Source: Peribacillus saganii (GTDB lineage: Bacteria > Bacillota > Bacilli > Bacillales > DSM-1321). From it: 64,000 nucleotides of DNA. A program made the translations under genes and the position numbers. The notes under the pieces were generated by a model. The model was not told the origin of the DNA. It saw only the letters and a list, made by a program, of their open reading frames with translations, and ran no database searches. The first letter of the stretch is position 1. The number at the start of each line of letters is the position of its first letter. This document shows positions 1 through 8,562 of the stretch, in pieces. The stretch covers positions 1 to 64,000 of the forward strand of contig NZ_QVTE01000051.1 in NCBI RefSeq assembly GCF_003429095.1, given 5' to 3'.

Positions 1-22
1 TCCATAGTAAACGTTTAAAAGC

Positions 23-157
23 CTGTTGATTGGAGTGGAAGGCGCGGAGACTCCTGCGGGAGCAGCGGGACAGGTGAGACCCCACAGGAGCATTTGCGAC
101 GAGGAGGCTCACCGCCCGCCCCGCGGAAAGCGAAGCGCCTGGAACGGAAATTAACAG
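23..157. repeat. Bacillus-type G+C-rich intergenic repeat with short terminal inverted repeats
   Basis: A G+C-rich 135-bp block in A+T-rich flanks. It is bounded by CTGTTGATT at 23-31 and AATTAACAG at 149-157, which are inverted repeats matching at 8 of 9 positions. The interior has complementary segments (for example GGAGACTCC and CTCCTGCGGGAG) that can fold. From memory, near-identical blocks are scattered between genes in many Bacillaceae. A decayed copy in the opposite orientation lies at 47272-47360. No coding function is evident; the frames through it are shadows. It may be MITE-like, but no transposase match can be shown here. Confidence 0.75.
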
Positions 158-226
158 ACCCCATTAACAGGCCAAATAAAAAAATAACTGCAGGCAAACT
201 CGATTTCATCGAGTTTGTCTACAGTC

Positions 227-256
227 TGAGGCACTGTACATTCAGTGCCTTTTTTG
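227..256 (+). terminator. Rho-independent terminator, plus strand
   Basis: AGGCACTG and CAGTGCCT form an 8-bp stem around TACATT, followed directly by six T. It would stop plus-strand transcription entering from the left. A second hairpin just before it (AACTCG/CGAGTT near 198-215) may stop the glycerate kinase transcript on the minus strand. Confidence 0.7.
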
Positions 257-271
257 AAGCTTATGATAAGT

Positions 272-1408
272 TTAGCTTAAAGAAAGCTTTAAAATCGAAG
301 CAATATTTTCTGCCGTTCGTTCAGTATAATCTAAAGCGTTTGAAAGAGCATCATCAAGTGATACAGCTCCTGGAACGATACTGAACAAAGCATCAATACC
401 GTGTTCTTTCACAACCGAACTATCCTTTGCAATATTACCGGCAATCGCAATAACCGGGATATCAAATTTCTTTGCCGTTTTTGCCACTCCGATTGGCGTT
501 TTTCCGTAGATTGTCTGGCTGTCGATCTTCCCTTCACCTGTGATCACAAAATCAGCTCCTTCCAGCTTCTGAGCTAGCTGTGAGGCTTCCAGAACAATAT
601 CAACACCGCGTTTAAGTTCGGCATTTAAAAAGGCCATCAACCCAGCACCAAGCCCTCCAGCAGCTCCGGCACCCGGAATATTTTGAATGTCACTTCCGAC
701 CGCTGCTTCAATAACAGATGCAAAGTGGCCAAGATTGTGGTCAAGTAACAGAACCATCTCAGGCGTGGCACCTTTTTGCGGACCAAAAATAGCAGAAGCT
801 CCCCGTGGACCTATCAAAGGATTATCTACATCGCAGGCGATTTCTATTTTAACTGCAGCAAGCCGGGAATCTATATCTGCCAGGTCGATTACTGCAAGGC
901 TTCCAAGGGCGCCGCCACCTTCTTCAATATCCTCTCCATTTTGATCCAGCAGTTTCACTCCGAGGGCCTTTGCCATCCCAGCCCCGCCGTCATTTGTCGC
1001 ACTGCCGCCAAGACCTATAATTATATGCTCAGCCCCTTGATCCAGTGCAGCGAGAATCAATTCTCCCGTTCCTTTCGTAGTTGTAATCAAAGGGTTTCTT
1101 TCTTCTCTGTCGACTAAATGCAATCCTGAGGCAGCCGCCATCTCAATAACCGCTGACTTACCGCCGCCAAGCATCCCAAAAAAGGCTTCTACCGGTTTTC
1201 CTAATGGGCCAGTAACCGTACAAGCAAAAATTTTGCCGCCTGTTGCATCTACCAATGATTGAACCGTACCCTCCCCTCCGTCAGCCATTGGGACTTTTAC
1301 TATCTCTGCTTCAGGAAACACTTTACGAAAACCCCTATCAAAGGCTTCACATACTTCCAAAGCAGTCATGCTTTCCTTGAAGGAATCAGGCGCTAATACA
1401 ACTTTCAT
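272..1408 (-). CDS. glxK: Glycerate kinase (GlxK/GarK family)
   Basis: Phosphorylates D-glycerate with ATP, feeding glycerate into glycolysis in the cytoplasm. The 378-residue product is full length for glycerate kinase type 1. It opens with MKVVLAPDSFKES, the family N-terminus, and carries the glycine-rich blocks ADGGEGT, GLGGSATNDGGAG and VITGEGKIDSQT. I chose the ATG at 1408 because an AGGAGATGA ribosome site sits just upstream; an in-frame ATG 33 bp earlier has none. It seems to be a single-gene unit. Glyoxylate-pathway partners are not in the window, so the physiological source of glycerate is unknown. Confidence 0.95.
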   Translation of the reverse strand: MKVVLAPDSFKESMTALEVCEAFDRGFRKVFPEAEIVKVPMADGGEGTVQSLVDATGGKIFACTVTGPLGKPVEAFFGMLGGGKSAVIEMAAASGLHLVDREERNPLITTTKGTGELILAALDQGAEHIIIGLGGSATNDGGAGMAKALGVKLLDQNGEDIEEGGGALGSLAVIDLADIDSRLAAVKIEIACDVDNPLIGPRGASAIFGPQKGATPEMVLLLDHNLGHFASVIEAAVGSDIQNIPGAGAAGGLGAGLMAFLNAELKRGVDIVLEASQLAQKLEGADFVITGEGKIDSQTIYGKTPIGVAKTAKKFDIPVIAIAGNIAKDSSVVKEHGIDALFSIVPGAVSLDDALSNALDYTERTAENIASILKLSLS

Positions 1409-1455
1409 TTTCTCATCTCCTGTTTCTGATACTGAAAACATACTGAACTAATTTT

Positions 1456-1783
1456 TCAATTGAATTTGCAATGCTTCAAATGGGCACAACGTATAAACAG
1501 GATGGAACAACTGCCAAGGGCTTTGATGGTTCAGGGTTTATTCAGTATATACACAAGAAATTTGCTCTTAATTGAAACTTGCCCGAACCTCAAAGGAACA
1601 GTATAAACTGGGCAGGCCGTTGACCATAAGGATTTAATAAACGGAGATTTGGTATTTTTTAATACTAACGGAAAAGATGTTTCATTTGTCGGCACATCTT
1701 ATCTTGGCAACAGCCAATTTATTTGCAGTGACAGTAAAAAAAGGAGTTTCCAAAGAATCTCTGTCGTCAAAAACGCATTTTAA
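1456..1783 (+). pseudogene. Decayed NlpC/P60 peptidoglycan endopeptidase fragment
   Basis: Translation across shifting frames gives a recognisable NlpC/P60 catalytic domain: GTTYKQDGTTAKGF, DGSGFIQYIHKKF, then ARTSKEQYKLGRP, then INGDLVFFN, then GNSQFICSDS, ending in a stop at 1781-1783. At least two frameshifts (near 1573-1580 and near 1618) and an internal TGA at about 1573 break it. The family nucleophile Cys (normally FDCSGF) is Gly here, and the catalytic His position (normally VSHVG) is Phe. The signal peptide and any LysM or SH3 repeats upstream are missing. An intact relative would cleave D-glutamyl bonds in wall peptides. This copy cannot be functional. Confidence 0.8.
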
Positions 1784-1930
1784 AACAATAGTACCCTAAC
1801 AAACAGTCCGGGCACATTTTGTCAGCCCTCTAAATAAAATTCTCTCTTAATGACCAAAACCCTTTTTGGCTAACTTAAAAAGATCAAAGCAAAAGCACAA
1901 GTCGCTTGCCAATGGTAAGAAAGGTTAGTA

Positions 1931-2095
1931 TTGTTACGCTCACACATAGTTATCATAGTTATCGTTTTGTTTTCTGCGTATATCGCTGCCAAAGCTTCCC
2001 TTTTCCAATGGCGACTTTGGTACTGGCACTTGCTGGGCATCGGGGTTTTATTTTTATTTCGTAAAAAAAGCTCCTGGGCGTTTGAGCTAGATTGA
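1931..2095 (+). CDS. Possible small membrane protein (54 aa), unrecognised
   Basis: An open frame from a TTG at 1931, with a weak AAAGG site about 8 bp upstream. It encodes a hydrophobic stretch (IVIIVIVLFSAYIAAK) followed by an aromatic-rich segment, LWYWHLLGIGVLFLF, and a basic tail. The pattern suits a two-segment membrane miniprotein. The last codons overlap a degenerate intergenic repeat, so the C-terminus may be accidental. I do not recognise a family, and the frame may be a remnant or chance. Confidence 0.25.
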   Translation: MLRSHIVIIVIVLFSAYIAAKASLFQWRLWYWHLLGIGVLFLFRKKSSWAFELD

Positions 2096-2130
2096 CCCTT
2101 TTGTATACCATAACTCTTAACTTTATATCT
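2071..2130 (+). repeat. Degenerate copy of the GCTGGAGCTAGA intergenic repeat
   Basis: CTGGGCGTTTGAGCTAGATT followed by a CTTAACTTTATATC-like tail resembles the better copies at 8416-8502 and 21703-21777. The match is partial and judged by eye. Confidence 0.4.
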
Positions 2131-2142
2131 TTTCTAAGAATG

Positions 2143-2165
2143 AAAAAAAGGAGCCGAAAGACTCC
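2143..2165 (-). terminator. Terminator after the formate-block transporter
   Basis: On the minus strand GGAGTC and GGCTCC pair around TTTC (one G-T pair), followed by seven T. It lies about 70 bp past the stop of the OFA-type transporter and probably ends the transporter/formate dehydrogenase transcript. Confidence 0.7.
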
Positions 2166-2232
2166 CCTTAAATTAATGTTCCTCGTTTTCCTTTTGTTAC
2201 GTATAAAAGAAAACCGATTAGAAAGTATGTGA

Positions 2233-3501
2233 TTACGCCTGAGTGGTTAAGGTATTACCAGTTTGCTGTTTGCTTTCCCTGATCTTTCTAATGTTAACAC
2301 GTATTAGAATAGAAATAGCAAGTGCAGCCACAAAGGCTCCTGCAAAAATATAAAGAGTAATAGAGTAACTATTTGTTGCTTCACGTATCCATGATACAAC
2401 AATTGGACCGACAAGCCCGGCTGCTGCCCAGGCAGTCAAAATATAGCCATGGATGGCACCGAGCTGCTTTGTCCCAAACAAGTCACCAATATAGGCCGGG
2501 ATGGAAGCAAATCCGCCTCCATAGCATGTTAAAATCAGAAAAATCAACAGCTGAAACACAAAGGCATTTGTCACATTCGGCAGCAGCATGAATGCAATTG
2601 TTTGGATCACAAAGAATGTTGTATACACATTCGGCCGGCCGATATAATCCGAAACAGAAGCCCAGCCAATCCGGCCAAACCCATTGAAAACACCCATAAT
2701 GCCCACCATTGTAGCAGCAGCTGCGGCGCTTAGGCCGGCTATATCCTGCGCCATGGGGGAAGCAACCGAAATGATTGCGATACCACATGTTACATTGATA
2801 AAAAGCATGGCCCAAAGAGCCCAGAACCGGATGGTCTTTATCGCCTCGTTTGCAGTAAGCTGGGAGAGATCTTCGGTAGCCTGCTCCTTGTTTTCTCTCT
2901 TGTCAGCCATTCCGTCCGGGAGCCAACCCTTTGGCGGCGGAGCCAGGTATAAAGATGAAAGGAACATGATCACAAAATATACGGCTCCAAGTAAATAAAA
3001 GGTCATGTCAATTCCAACTGACTTAATAAGGGACGCAATGATCGGACTAGCAATCATAGAGGCAAATCCAAATCCCATAATCGCTAAACCTGTTGCAAGG
3101 CCCCTTCTATCAGGAAACCATTTTACCAGCGAGGATACTGGTGTAATATATCCAATCCCAAGCCCTATTCCTCCAAGTACACCATAAAAGAAGTATAAAA
3201 GATAGATAGAGCCGATGCTTTCTGCTAGCCCTGCGCCAAGCAGACCAATCCCAAAACAAACTGAAGATATCATTCCCGATTTTCTCGGTCCGTGCTTCTC
3301 GACAAAATGGCCCATAAAGGCTGCTGATAATCCTAAAAATAGAATTGCAATACTGAAGGTTAGCGAAACTTCCCTTAAACCCCAATTATGCTCTTTTATT
3401 AACGGATTTGTGAAAACACTCCATGAATAGACAGAACCAATTGAGATATGAATCCCAACAGCAGCAGCAGCGATCAGCCAGCGATTTTTCTGTTTTGCCA
3501 T
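2233..3501 (-). CDS. OFA-type MFS transporter (oxalate/formate antiporter-like)
   Basis: A 422-residue polytopic protein with about 12 membrane segments. It opens with a basic stretch and then WLIAAAAVGIHISIGSVYSW, the hallmark N-terminus of the OFA (OxlT/YhjX) subfamily of major facilitators. Characterised relatives move oxalate, formate, lactate or pyruvate. It follows the DUF1641 and formate dehydrogenase genes on the same strand, 53 bp after the DUF1641 stop, with a ribosome site AGGAG before the ATG. Context suggests formate or another small carboxylate as substrate, but that is inference. Terminator at 2143-2165. Confidence 0.85.
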   Translation of the reverse strand: MAKQKNRWLIAAAAVGIHISIGSVYSWSVFTNPLIKEHNWGLREVSLTFSIAILFLGLSAAFMGHFVEKHGPRKSGMISSVCFGIGLLGAGLAESIGSIYLLYFFYGVLGGIGLGIGYITPVSSLVKWFPDRRGLATGLAIMGFGFASMIASPIIASLIKSVGIDMTFYLLGAVYFVIMFLSSLYLAPPPKGWLPDGMADKRENKEQATEDLSQLTANEAIKTIRFWALWAMLFINVTCGIAIISVASPMAQDIAGLSAAAAATMVGIMGVFNGFGRIGWASVSDYIGRPNVYTTFFVIQTIAFMLLPNVTNAFVFQLLIFLILTCYGGGFASIPAYIGDLFGTKQLGAIHGYILTAWAAAGLVGPIVVSWIREATNSYSITLYIFAGAFVAALAISILIRVNIRKIRESKQQTGNTLTTQA

Positions 3502-3554
3502 TTATCTTTCAGCTCCTATTATTAAATGGTAAGCAAGGAATCCTACAACAAAGC

Positions 3555-4097
3555 TTACTCGCGGGCAGATCCATCTTTTTGGTGCTGTTGGTATTCGGGC
3601 AGCTGTGTTGTCCTTTCCAGTTGTTCTGTATCCTCTCCCATACCCTTAAGAAAATCAAGCAGCAATGTAACGGAACGGTTGATTTCGGGATCTTTAAGGG
3701 AACGGACAATATCGAGATAACCCATTTCCTTTTCTTTATCCTTTTGCTCGGCAACCCGGGCGATTCCCGAATTAACCTTTAACAATAACGGTTCAAGCTG
3801 CTGTACATTCAAGGTCCCAAGCGTTCCCATCATTAATAGAAGATTTTTGATTGTGTTTGCAGCTTCTGGCTTATCAGCTGCTTTGACCAGGACGTGCATA
3901 ACTTTATCGCCCTGACCAAAGAGCCCGTTTAACAAAGAGAGTATGCCCCGTTCGTGCATATTCTGCATGACCTTTAACGATTCTAAAATAGCCGCTTTGT
4001 TTTCAACAAGCGCATTTTCCACCTCAAGGAGATCCTTCTTTCGCTGATCTTCCTCATTAATCTGAATTCGATGAATTGTATTTATCGCCTTAGCCAT
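3555..4097 (-). CDS. DUF1641 protein, YjgD-like partner of formate dehydrogenase
   Basis: A 180-residue soluble helical protein, full length for the YjgD/YrhD group (DUF1641). Its start overlaps the end of the formate dehydrogenase gene by 8 bp, so translation is probably coupled. Long amphipathic helices and the central block LLLMMGTLGTLNVQQLEPLL are visible; there are no membrane segments or metal motifs. In Bacillus this family sits next to formate dehydrogenase alpha subunits and is thought to be a subunit or assembly partner. Its biochemical role is not established. Confidence 0.85.
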   Translation of the reverse strand: MAKAINTIHRIQINEEDQRKKDLLEVENALVENKAAILESLKVMQNMHERGILSLLNGLFGQGDKVMHVLVKAADKPEAANTIKNLLLMMGTLGTLNVQQLEPLLLKVNSGIARVAEQKDKEKEMGYLDIVRSLKDPEINRSVTLLLDFLKGMGEDTEQLERTTQLPEYQQHQKDGSARE

Positions 4098-7047
4098 GCT
4101 GTTTTTCGCTCCTTTTCACCATGTCCCCCGGAAAGACATAATCTTTGCGGGCCCACTTTTTCTGAACCTGTACACCTATTTGCGGCTGTGGATTCCCATA
4201 TCTGCTGTTAACTCGCGGCAGCGGATTTAAACCTTCCGCACTTAAAATCTCCAGCTTGGCACTTACTTCTTTATAGGCAGGTGTGTCTGTATCCTTATCC
4301 GCGTAGCTGCTTGTTAATAGGTTGATGGCAGCATCGCCTGAGTCATTCATTGGCAGGTAGACCTCCTTGCCTTTTACTCTGTCTGTAACAAGGCATTGAA
4401 CTTTCACATTTCCATATGGTGATGAAAGCCTGACTAGAGTGCCATCCTGCAGACCACGCTCATCTGCAAGTTCAGGTGAAACTTCCAGAAATACTTTCGG
4501 AACTTTTTCGGTAATTCCCTTTGATTTATAAGTCATATTCCCTTCATGGAAATGTTCAAGTAAACGGCCGTTGTTGACATGAATATCATATTCTTTGCTA
4601 AATACCAGTGGTGGCGTCCATGCTACAGGAACTAGATTTGCCTTCCCATCCGGGAATGGAAACCCTTTTGTATATAGAAGCGGCTGGTCAGTGCCATCCT
4701 CTGCAACAGGCCATTGCAGGCTTTTATATCCTTCTAGCCTTTCATATGATACTCCGGCATAGATTGGTGAAAGCATAGCTGCCTCATCCATAATTTCTGC
4801 AGGATGGCTGTAATTCCAGCCTGCACCAAGACGGTTCGCAATTTCCATAATGATTTGCCAATCTGGCTTTGAATCCCCCAGAGGCTCAAGTGCTTTGTAC
4901 AGCCGTTGAATCCGACGCTCTGTATTGGTGAAAGTACCATCTTTCTCAAGGCTAGGGCAGGCAGGGAGAACCACATCAGCAAATTGTGCTGTCCTTGAGA
5001 AGAAAATATCCTGGACAACAAAGAAATCCAGCTTTTGATAAGCCTCATGGACATAATTGATGTTGGAATCCACAATTCCCATTTCCTCGCCTTTTACATA
5101 CATGGCTTTCAATGTCCCGGCATGGATGCCCTCTACCATATCATGGTTATTCAATCCAGGTTGTTCAGGGATTGGCACTCCCCAGACTTTTTCATACTTT
5201 GCACGTACGGCCGGGTCAGCAACCCGCTCGTAGCCAGGAAGCCTGTCTGGCATACTGCCAAAATCACTTGCACCCTGTACATTGTTATGTCCCCGCAGTG
5301 GATAAGCTCCTGCACCTGGCTTCATGTAATTTCCGGTCACGAGCAAAAGATTGGAGATCGCTGTACTTGTATCACTTCCGCCGCTATGCTGGGTTACACC
5401 CATTGCCCAAAGGGCCGAAACAGTTTTTGCATTGTAAATCATTTCTGCAACCTTAATCAATTCTGCTGCCGGGATGCCTGTCACCTGTTCGGCATATTCG
5501 ATCGTATACATGTGAAGGCTTGCGGCAAACTCATCCCTCCCGTTCACATGATTCCTCAAGAAGTTTTCGTCCGCCCAGCCCTTGTCAAAAATGTATTTTG
5601 TAACAGCTGAAAGCCACACAAAATCAGTGCCGGCCTTTGGCTGTATAAACACGTCTGAACGGTCCGCCATCTCATGCTTCCTTAGATCAGCCACAATCAG
5701 TTTTTGCCCCCTGAGTTTGTGGGAACGCTTGACTCTTGTTGATAATACCGGATGGGATTCAGAGGTATTTGAGCCAATAATCAAAACAAGGTCGGACATC
5801 TCAATATCTTTTATCGAACCAGCATCCCCGCCATACCCTACTGTCCTGAAAAGCCCTACAGTTGCAGGGGTCTGGCAATAGCGCGAGCAATTATCAACAT
5901 TGTTGGTCCCAATAACGCCTCTTGCCAGCTTTTGCATTAAATATGATTCTTCATTGGTACATTTGGATGAGCTGATAAAACTTAAAGAATCCGGCCCATA
6001 CTTTTGTTTGATTTCGGTAAATTTATTGGCAATAAGGCTCAGCGCTTCCTCCCACTCAGCCTCGCGGAATGCATCGCCTTCCCGAATCAATGGCTTTGTC
6101 AGGCGTTCTTCACTGTTCACATAATCCCAGCCGAATTTCCCCTTTATACAGGTAGAAATGCCATTAGCCGGCGCCTCTATATTCGGTTCCACCTTCAGAA
6201 TTTTCCGGTCTTTCGTCCAAACATCAAAACTGCATCCGACTCCACAATACGTACAAACTGTTTTCGTCCTCTTTATCCGTTCATCCCTCATAACCGATTC
6301 CATATCTGAAATTGCAAGAATGGACCCATAGCCAGTTTCCACATTTTTTGTAAATTCTATCATCGGCCTTAAAGTTTGTTTGGCAATGCCAGTTAGAAAG
6401 CCTGCCTCCCCAACCATTCCTTTTTCCATCATTGCATTACATGGACACACTGTTGAACAATGTCCGCATGATACACATGAAGATTCGTTAATCGGAACGT
6501 CATTATCCCAAATAACACGAGGCCGCTCCCGCTCCCAGTCGATTGTCAGCGTTTCCGTTACCTGTACGTCCTGACACGCTTCTACACAGCGGCCGCAAAG
6601 AATGCACTGATCTGGATCGTATCTATAAAAAGGGTGAGAATTATCTTCTTCATAAGGTTTTTGTTGAAAAGGTATACTCTGATGATTTATTTTCATTTCT
6701 TTAACGGTGTTATGTATCTGACATCCCCCGTTATTGTAATCACAAACTGTACAATAAAGCTCATGATTAACTAGAATCCGATCCATCCCGATCACTTGCG
6801 CTTCTCTTACTTCTGGAGCAGCGGTATCAATATGATCACCGTTTTTCAGCTTCGCAGAACAAGATCTGACCAGTTCGCCATTAACACTTACAATGCAAGT
6901 ATCACAGGTCTCTATAGGGCCGAGACTCGGGTGAAAGCATACCTGGGGTACCTCGATTGAACTTTCATTCAGGAAATCAAGAACCGTACGATCCCCTCTT
7001 GTTTCCATCTCAACTCCGTTAATTTTGATGTGAATCGATTGTGACAA
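4090..7047 (-). CDS. fdhF: Formate dehydrogenase, molybdopterin/Fe-S alpha subunit (FdhF/YjgC type)
   Basis: Oxidises formate to CO2 using Mo/W-bis-MGD and a chain of iron-sulfur clusters, in the cytoplasm. Visible in order: a 2Fe-2S ferredoxin-like domain (Cys 37, 48, 51, 63), an extra cluster domain (Cys 99, 102, 109), two 4Fe-4S ferredoxin motifs (CILCGRC near 148, CVSCGHC near 191), the CTYCGVGC cluster motif near 265, then the molybdopterin and MopB C-terminal domains. The residue aligning with selenocysteine in E. coli FdhF is Cys 391 (NCSRYCQ). I prefer the TTG at 7047, with AAAGGGG 8 bp upstream, because it gives 985 residues, which I recall as the length of B. subtilis YjgC. ATG codons at 7086 and 7221 lack good ribosome sites. 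Confidence 0.93.
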   Translation of the reverse strand: MSQSIHIKINGVEMETRGDRTVLDFLNESSIEVPQVCFHPSLGPIETCDTCIVSVNGELVRSCSAKLKNGDHIDTAAPEVREAQVIGMDRILVNHELYCTVCDYNNGGCQIHNTVKEMKINHQSIPFQQKPYEEDNSHPFYRYDPDQCILCGRCVEACQDVQVTETLTIDWERERPRVIWDNDVPINESSCVSCGHCSTVCPCNAMMEKGMVGEAGFLTGIAKQTLRPMIEFTKNVETGYGSILAISDMESVMRDERIKRTKTVCTYCGVGCSFDVWTKDRKILKVEPNIEAPANGISTCIKGKFGWDYVNSEERLTKPLIREGDAFREAEWEEALSLIANKFTEIKQKYGPDSLSFISSSKCTNEESYLMQKLARGVIGTNNVDNCSRYCQTPATVGLFRTVGYGGDAGSIKDIEMSDLVLIIGSNTSESHPVLSTRVKRSHKLRGQKLIVADLRKHEMADRSDVFIQPKAGTDFVWLSAVTKYIFDKGWADENFLRNHVNGRDEFAASLHMYTIEYAEQVTGIPAAELIKVAEMIYNAKTVSALWAMGVTQHSGGSDTSTAISNLLLVTGNYMKPGAGAYPLRGHNNVQGASDFGSMPDRLPGYERVADPAVRAKYEKVWGVPIPEQPGLNNHDMVEGIHAGTLKAMYVKGEEMGIVDSNINYVHEAYQKLDFFVVQDIFFSRTAQFADVVLPACPSLEKDGTFTNTERRIQRLYKALEPLGDSKPDWQIIMEIANRLGAGWNYSHPAEIMDEAAMLSPIYAGVSYERLEGYKSLQWPVAEDGTDQPLLYTKGFPFPDGKANLVPVAWTPPLVFSKEYDIHVNNGRLLEHFHEGNMTYKSKGITEKVPKVFLEVSPELADERGLQDGTLVRLSSPYGNVKVQCLVTDRVKGKEVYLPMNDSGDAAINLLTSSYADKDTDTPAYKEVSAKLEILSAEGLNPLPRVNSRYGNPQPQIGVQVQKKWARKDYVFPGDMVKRSEKQHG

Positions 7048-7306
7048 TGCTATCGCCCCTTTCTGCCGTTTTGAAACTTCTAACATACCCACTACCCACC
7101 GTTTATTACCATTAAACCTAAGGGATTTGAACCCTTCTGTTAATTGAATGTATAGACAAGTATATGTTGGACTTGAACAACAAATAATGAGTTTATTGGA
7201 GAAAAACAATTGAAAGACCATAGATATTGATTTTATTTGTTTAATATGGCGGCGGCGTTTTTGCTGTCTCAGAATAGGTATTTTGTAAGGAGGGCAGGTG
7301 TAAATC

Positions 7307-8098
7307 GTGGAAAATCAAATAACGGATACCAATTTAATATTTAAATATGAAAATGGGACAATGCAGGAACAGTTCGATGAAATTGTCTCGGAATTTCCGC
7401 TGACAATCTTTCTAGGCAGAGAAGAATTCGCAACTATGGTCTGCAGTCCTGATTATTTAGAAGAACTTATTTTTGGCTTCTTAGCTTCTGAGGGAGTAAT
7501 CAGAGTATATGATGATGTCAAAAGTCTGCAAATTGATGAAGGAAAGGGCTATGCCTATGTGGAGTTAAAAAATGATCAGTCCACCAGCAAAGAATACCAT
7601 TCCAAACGGTTCATTGGCTCCTGCTGCGGAAAAAGCAGACAATTTTACTTTCATAATGATGCCCGGACGGCCAAAACTTCTACTTCTGCAATGCAAATTA
7701 CAGCAGACAAATGCATTTCATTAATGAACGAGCTTCAAAACTCAAGTATTGTCTTTCAGGAAACAGGCGGAGTCCACAATGCCGGCCTCTTCAGCAAGGA
7801 TGAAATGATCATAAATCGCGCCGACATCGGAAGACATAATGCCTTGGATAAAATATTAGGATACTGTGTCATTAACCGAGTACCAGTCCGGGACAAGATT
7901 ATTGCATTCAGTGGAAGAATTTCCTCGGAAGTACTTATAAAAGCAGCAAAAATCGGTGTGGGAATCATCCTGTCAAAGTCAGCTCCAACCAATTTGGCCA
8001 TTCAGTTAGCGAATGATTTGAACATAACTGCTGTCGGTTTTATTAGGGGCAACAGCTTTAATGTGTATTCCCATTCTCATCGGATATTGGAAAAATAG
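7307..8098 (+). CDS. fdhD: FdhD sulfur carrier required for formate dehydrogenase
   Basis: Delivers sulfur from a cysteine desulfurase to the molybdenum cofactor of formate dehydrogenase. The 263-residue product has the FdhD core: FLGREEFATMVCSPD, the paired-cysteine loop GSCCGKSR near residue 103, QETGGVHNAGL, ADIGRHNALDK and FSGRISSEVL. It is transcribed away from fdhF, with 259 bp between the two start codons chosen here. The start is GTG; AAGGAGG lies 13 bp upstream, slightly far but the only good site. The divergent pairing supports assembly of the adjacent dehydrogenase. Confidence 0.95.
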   Translation: MENQITDTNLIFKYENGTMQEQFDEIVSEFPLTIFLGREEFATMVCSPDYLEELIFGFLASEGVIRVYDDVKSLQIDEGKGYAYVELKNDQSTSKEYHSKRFIGSCCGKSRQFYFHNDARTAKTSTSAMQITADKCISLMNELQNSSIVFQETGGVHNAGLFSKDEMIINRADIGRHNALDKILGYCVINRVPVRDKIIAFSGRISSEVLIKAAKIGVGIILSKSAPTNLAIQLANDLNITAVGFIRGNSFNVYSHSHRILEK

Positions 8099-8100
8099 CA

Positions 8101-8502
8101 ATGAAAGCGCAAGCACCCTGGCAGAGGAAGAAATGCTAAAATCGCCAGGGCCTGTGGCGATTTTAGCCGTTCACACCCGCATCCTGATAAAAGGAACGTC
8201 AACTAAGTTCTGGCAGGATGAAATTTAAGGCTTTTTCAACCTTCATCCTGTGCCAAACGTCGACCCCAGCACATTCCCATAAAGCTGCCGCTTTGTTTCG
8301 TGCGAGGTATCGCTGACGAAGCGTTCCTAGTCCTGTGCAAGTCCGACAAGCATTTGACAAGCGCTGACAGAAGGCGTTTTTTGCGTTCCGAAGTGATTGG
8401 CTAATGACCTCGAGGGGCTGGGCGCTGGAGCTAGAGATAAACACACTACTTTAAAATAAACAACTCTTGCCTTCTTATAATTACCTACCATAATGACAAA
8501 GA
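8101..8502. repeat. Composite Bacillus intergenic repeat with a 13-bp perfect hairpin
   Basis: The left end (AAAGCGCAAGC near 8105) and the right end (CTCGAGGGGCTGGGCGCTGG at 8409-8428, then AGCTAGAG) match the ends of a repeat I know from many Bacillaceae genomes. The interior is longer and holds GCTAAAATCGCCA at 8135-8147 paired with its perfect complement at 8155-8167 around a 7-nt loop, plus a second inverted pair (CTGGCAGGATGAA near 8200, TTCATCCTGTGCCA near 8241). The right-hand 75 bp is shared with 21703-21777. It has no convincing gene. Confidence 0.65.
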
Positions 8503-8540
8503 GTTAACGGCAGAGATTCGGCTGCCGTTAACTCTTTTTC
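8500..8540. terminator. Strong hairpin terminator between convergent fdhD and the MBL hydrolase
   Basis: A 14-bp perfect stem, AGAGTTAACGGCAG with its complement, around an 8-nt loop. T4 follows on the plus strand and A-rich sequence precedes it, so it can act in either direction. Confidence 0.8.
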
Positions 8541-8562
8541 GTTTATATTTTGGATTGCCTCA

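Noticed and set aside
4090-7047. Selenocysteine in formate dehydrogenase
   Set aside because: The active-site position is encoded as Cys (NCSRYCQ) and no in-frame TGA occurs.
7048-7306. Molybdenum-cofactor riboswitch between fdhF and fdhD
   Set aside because: No long conserved stem structure could be recognised in the 259 bp.
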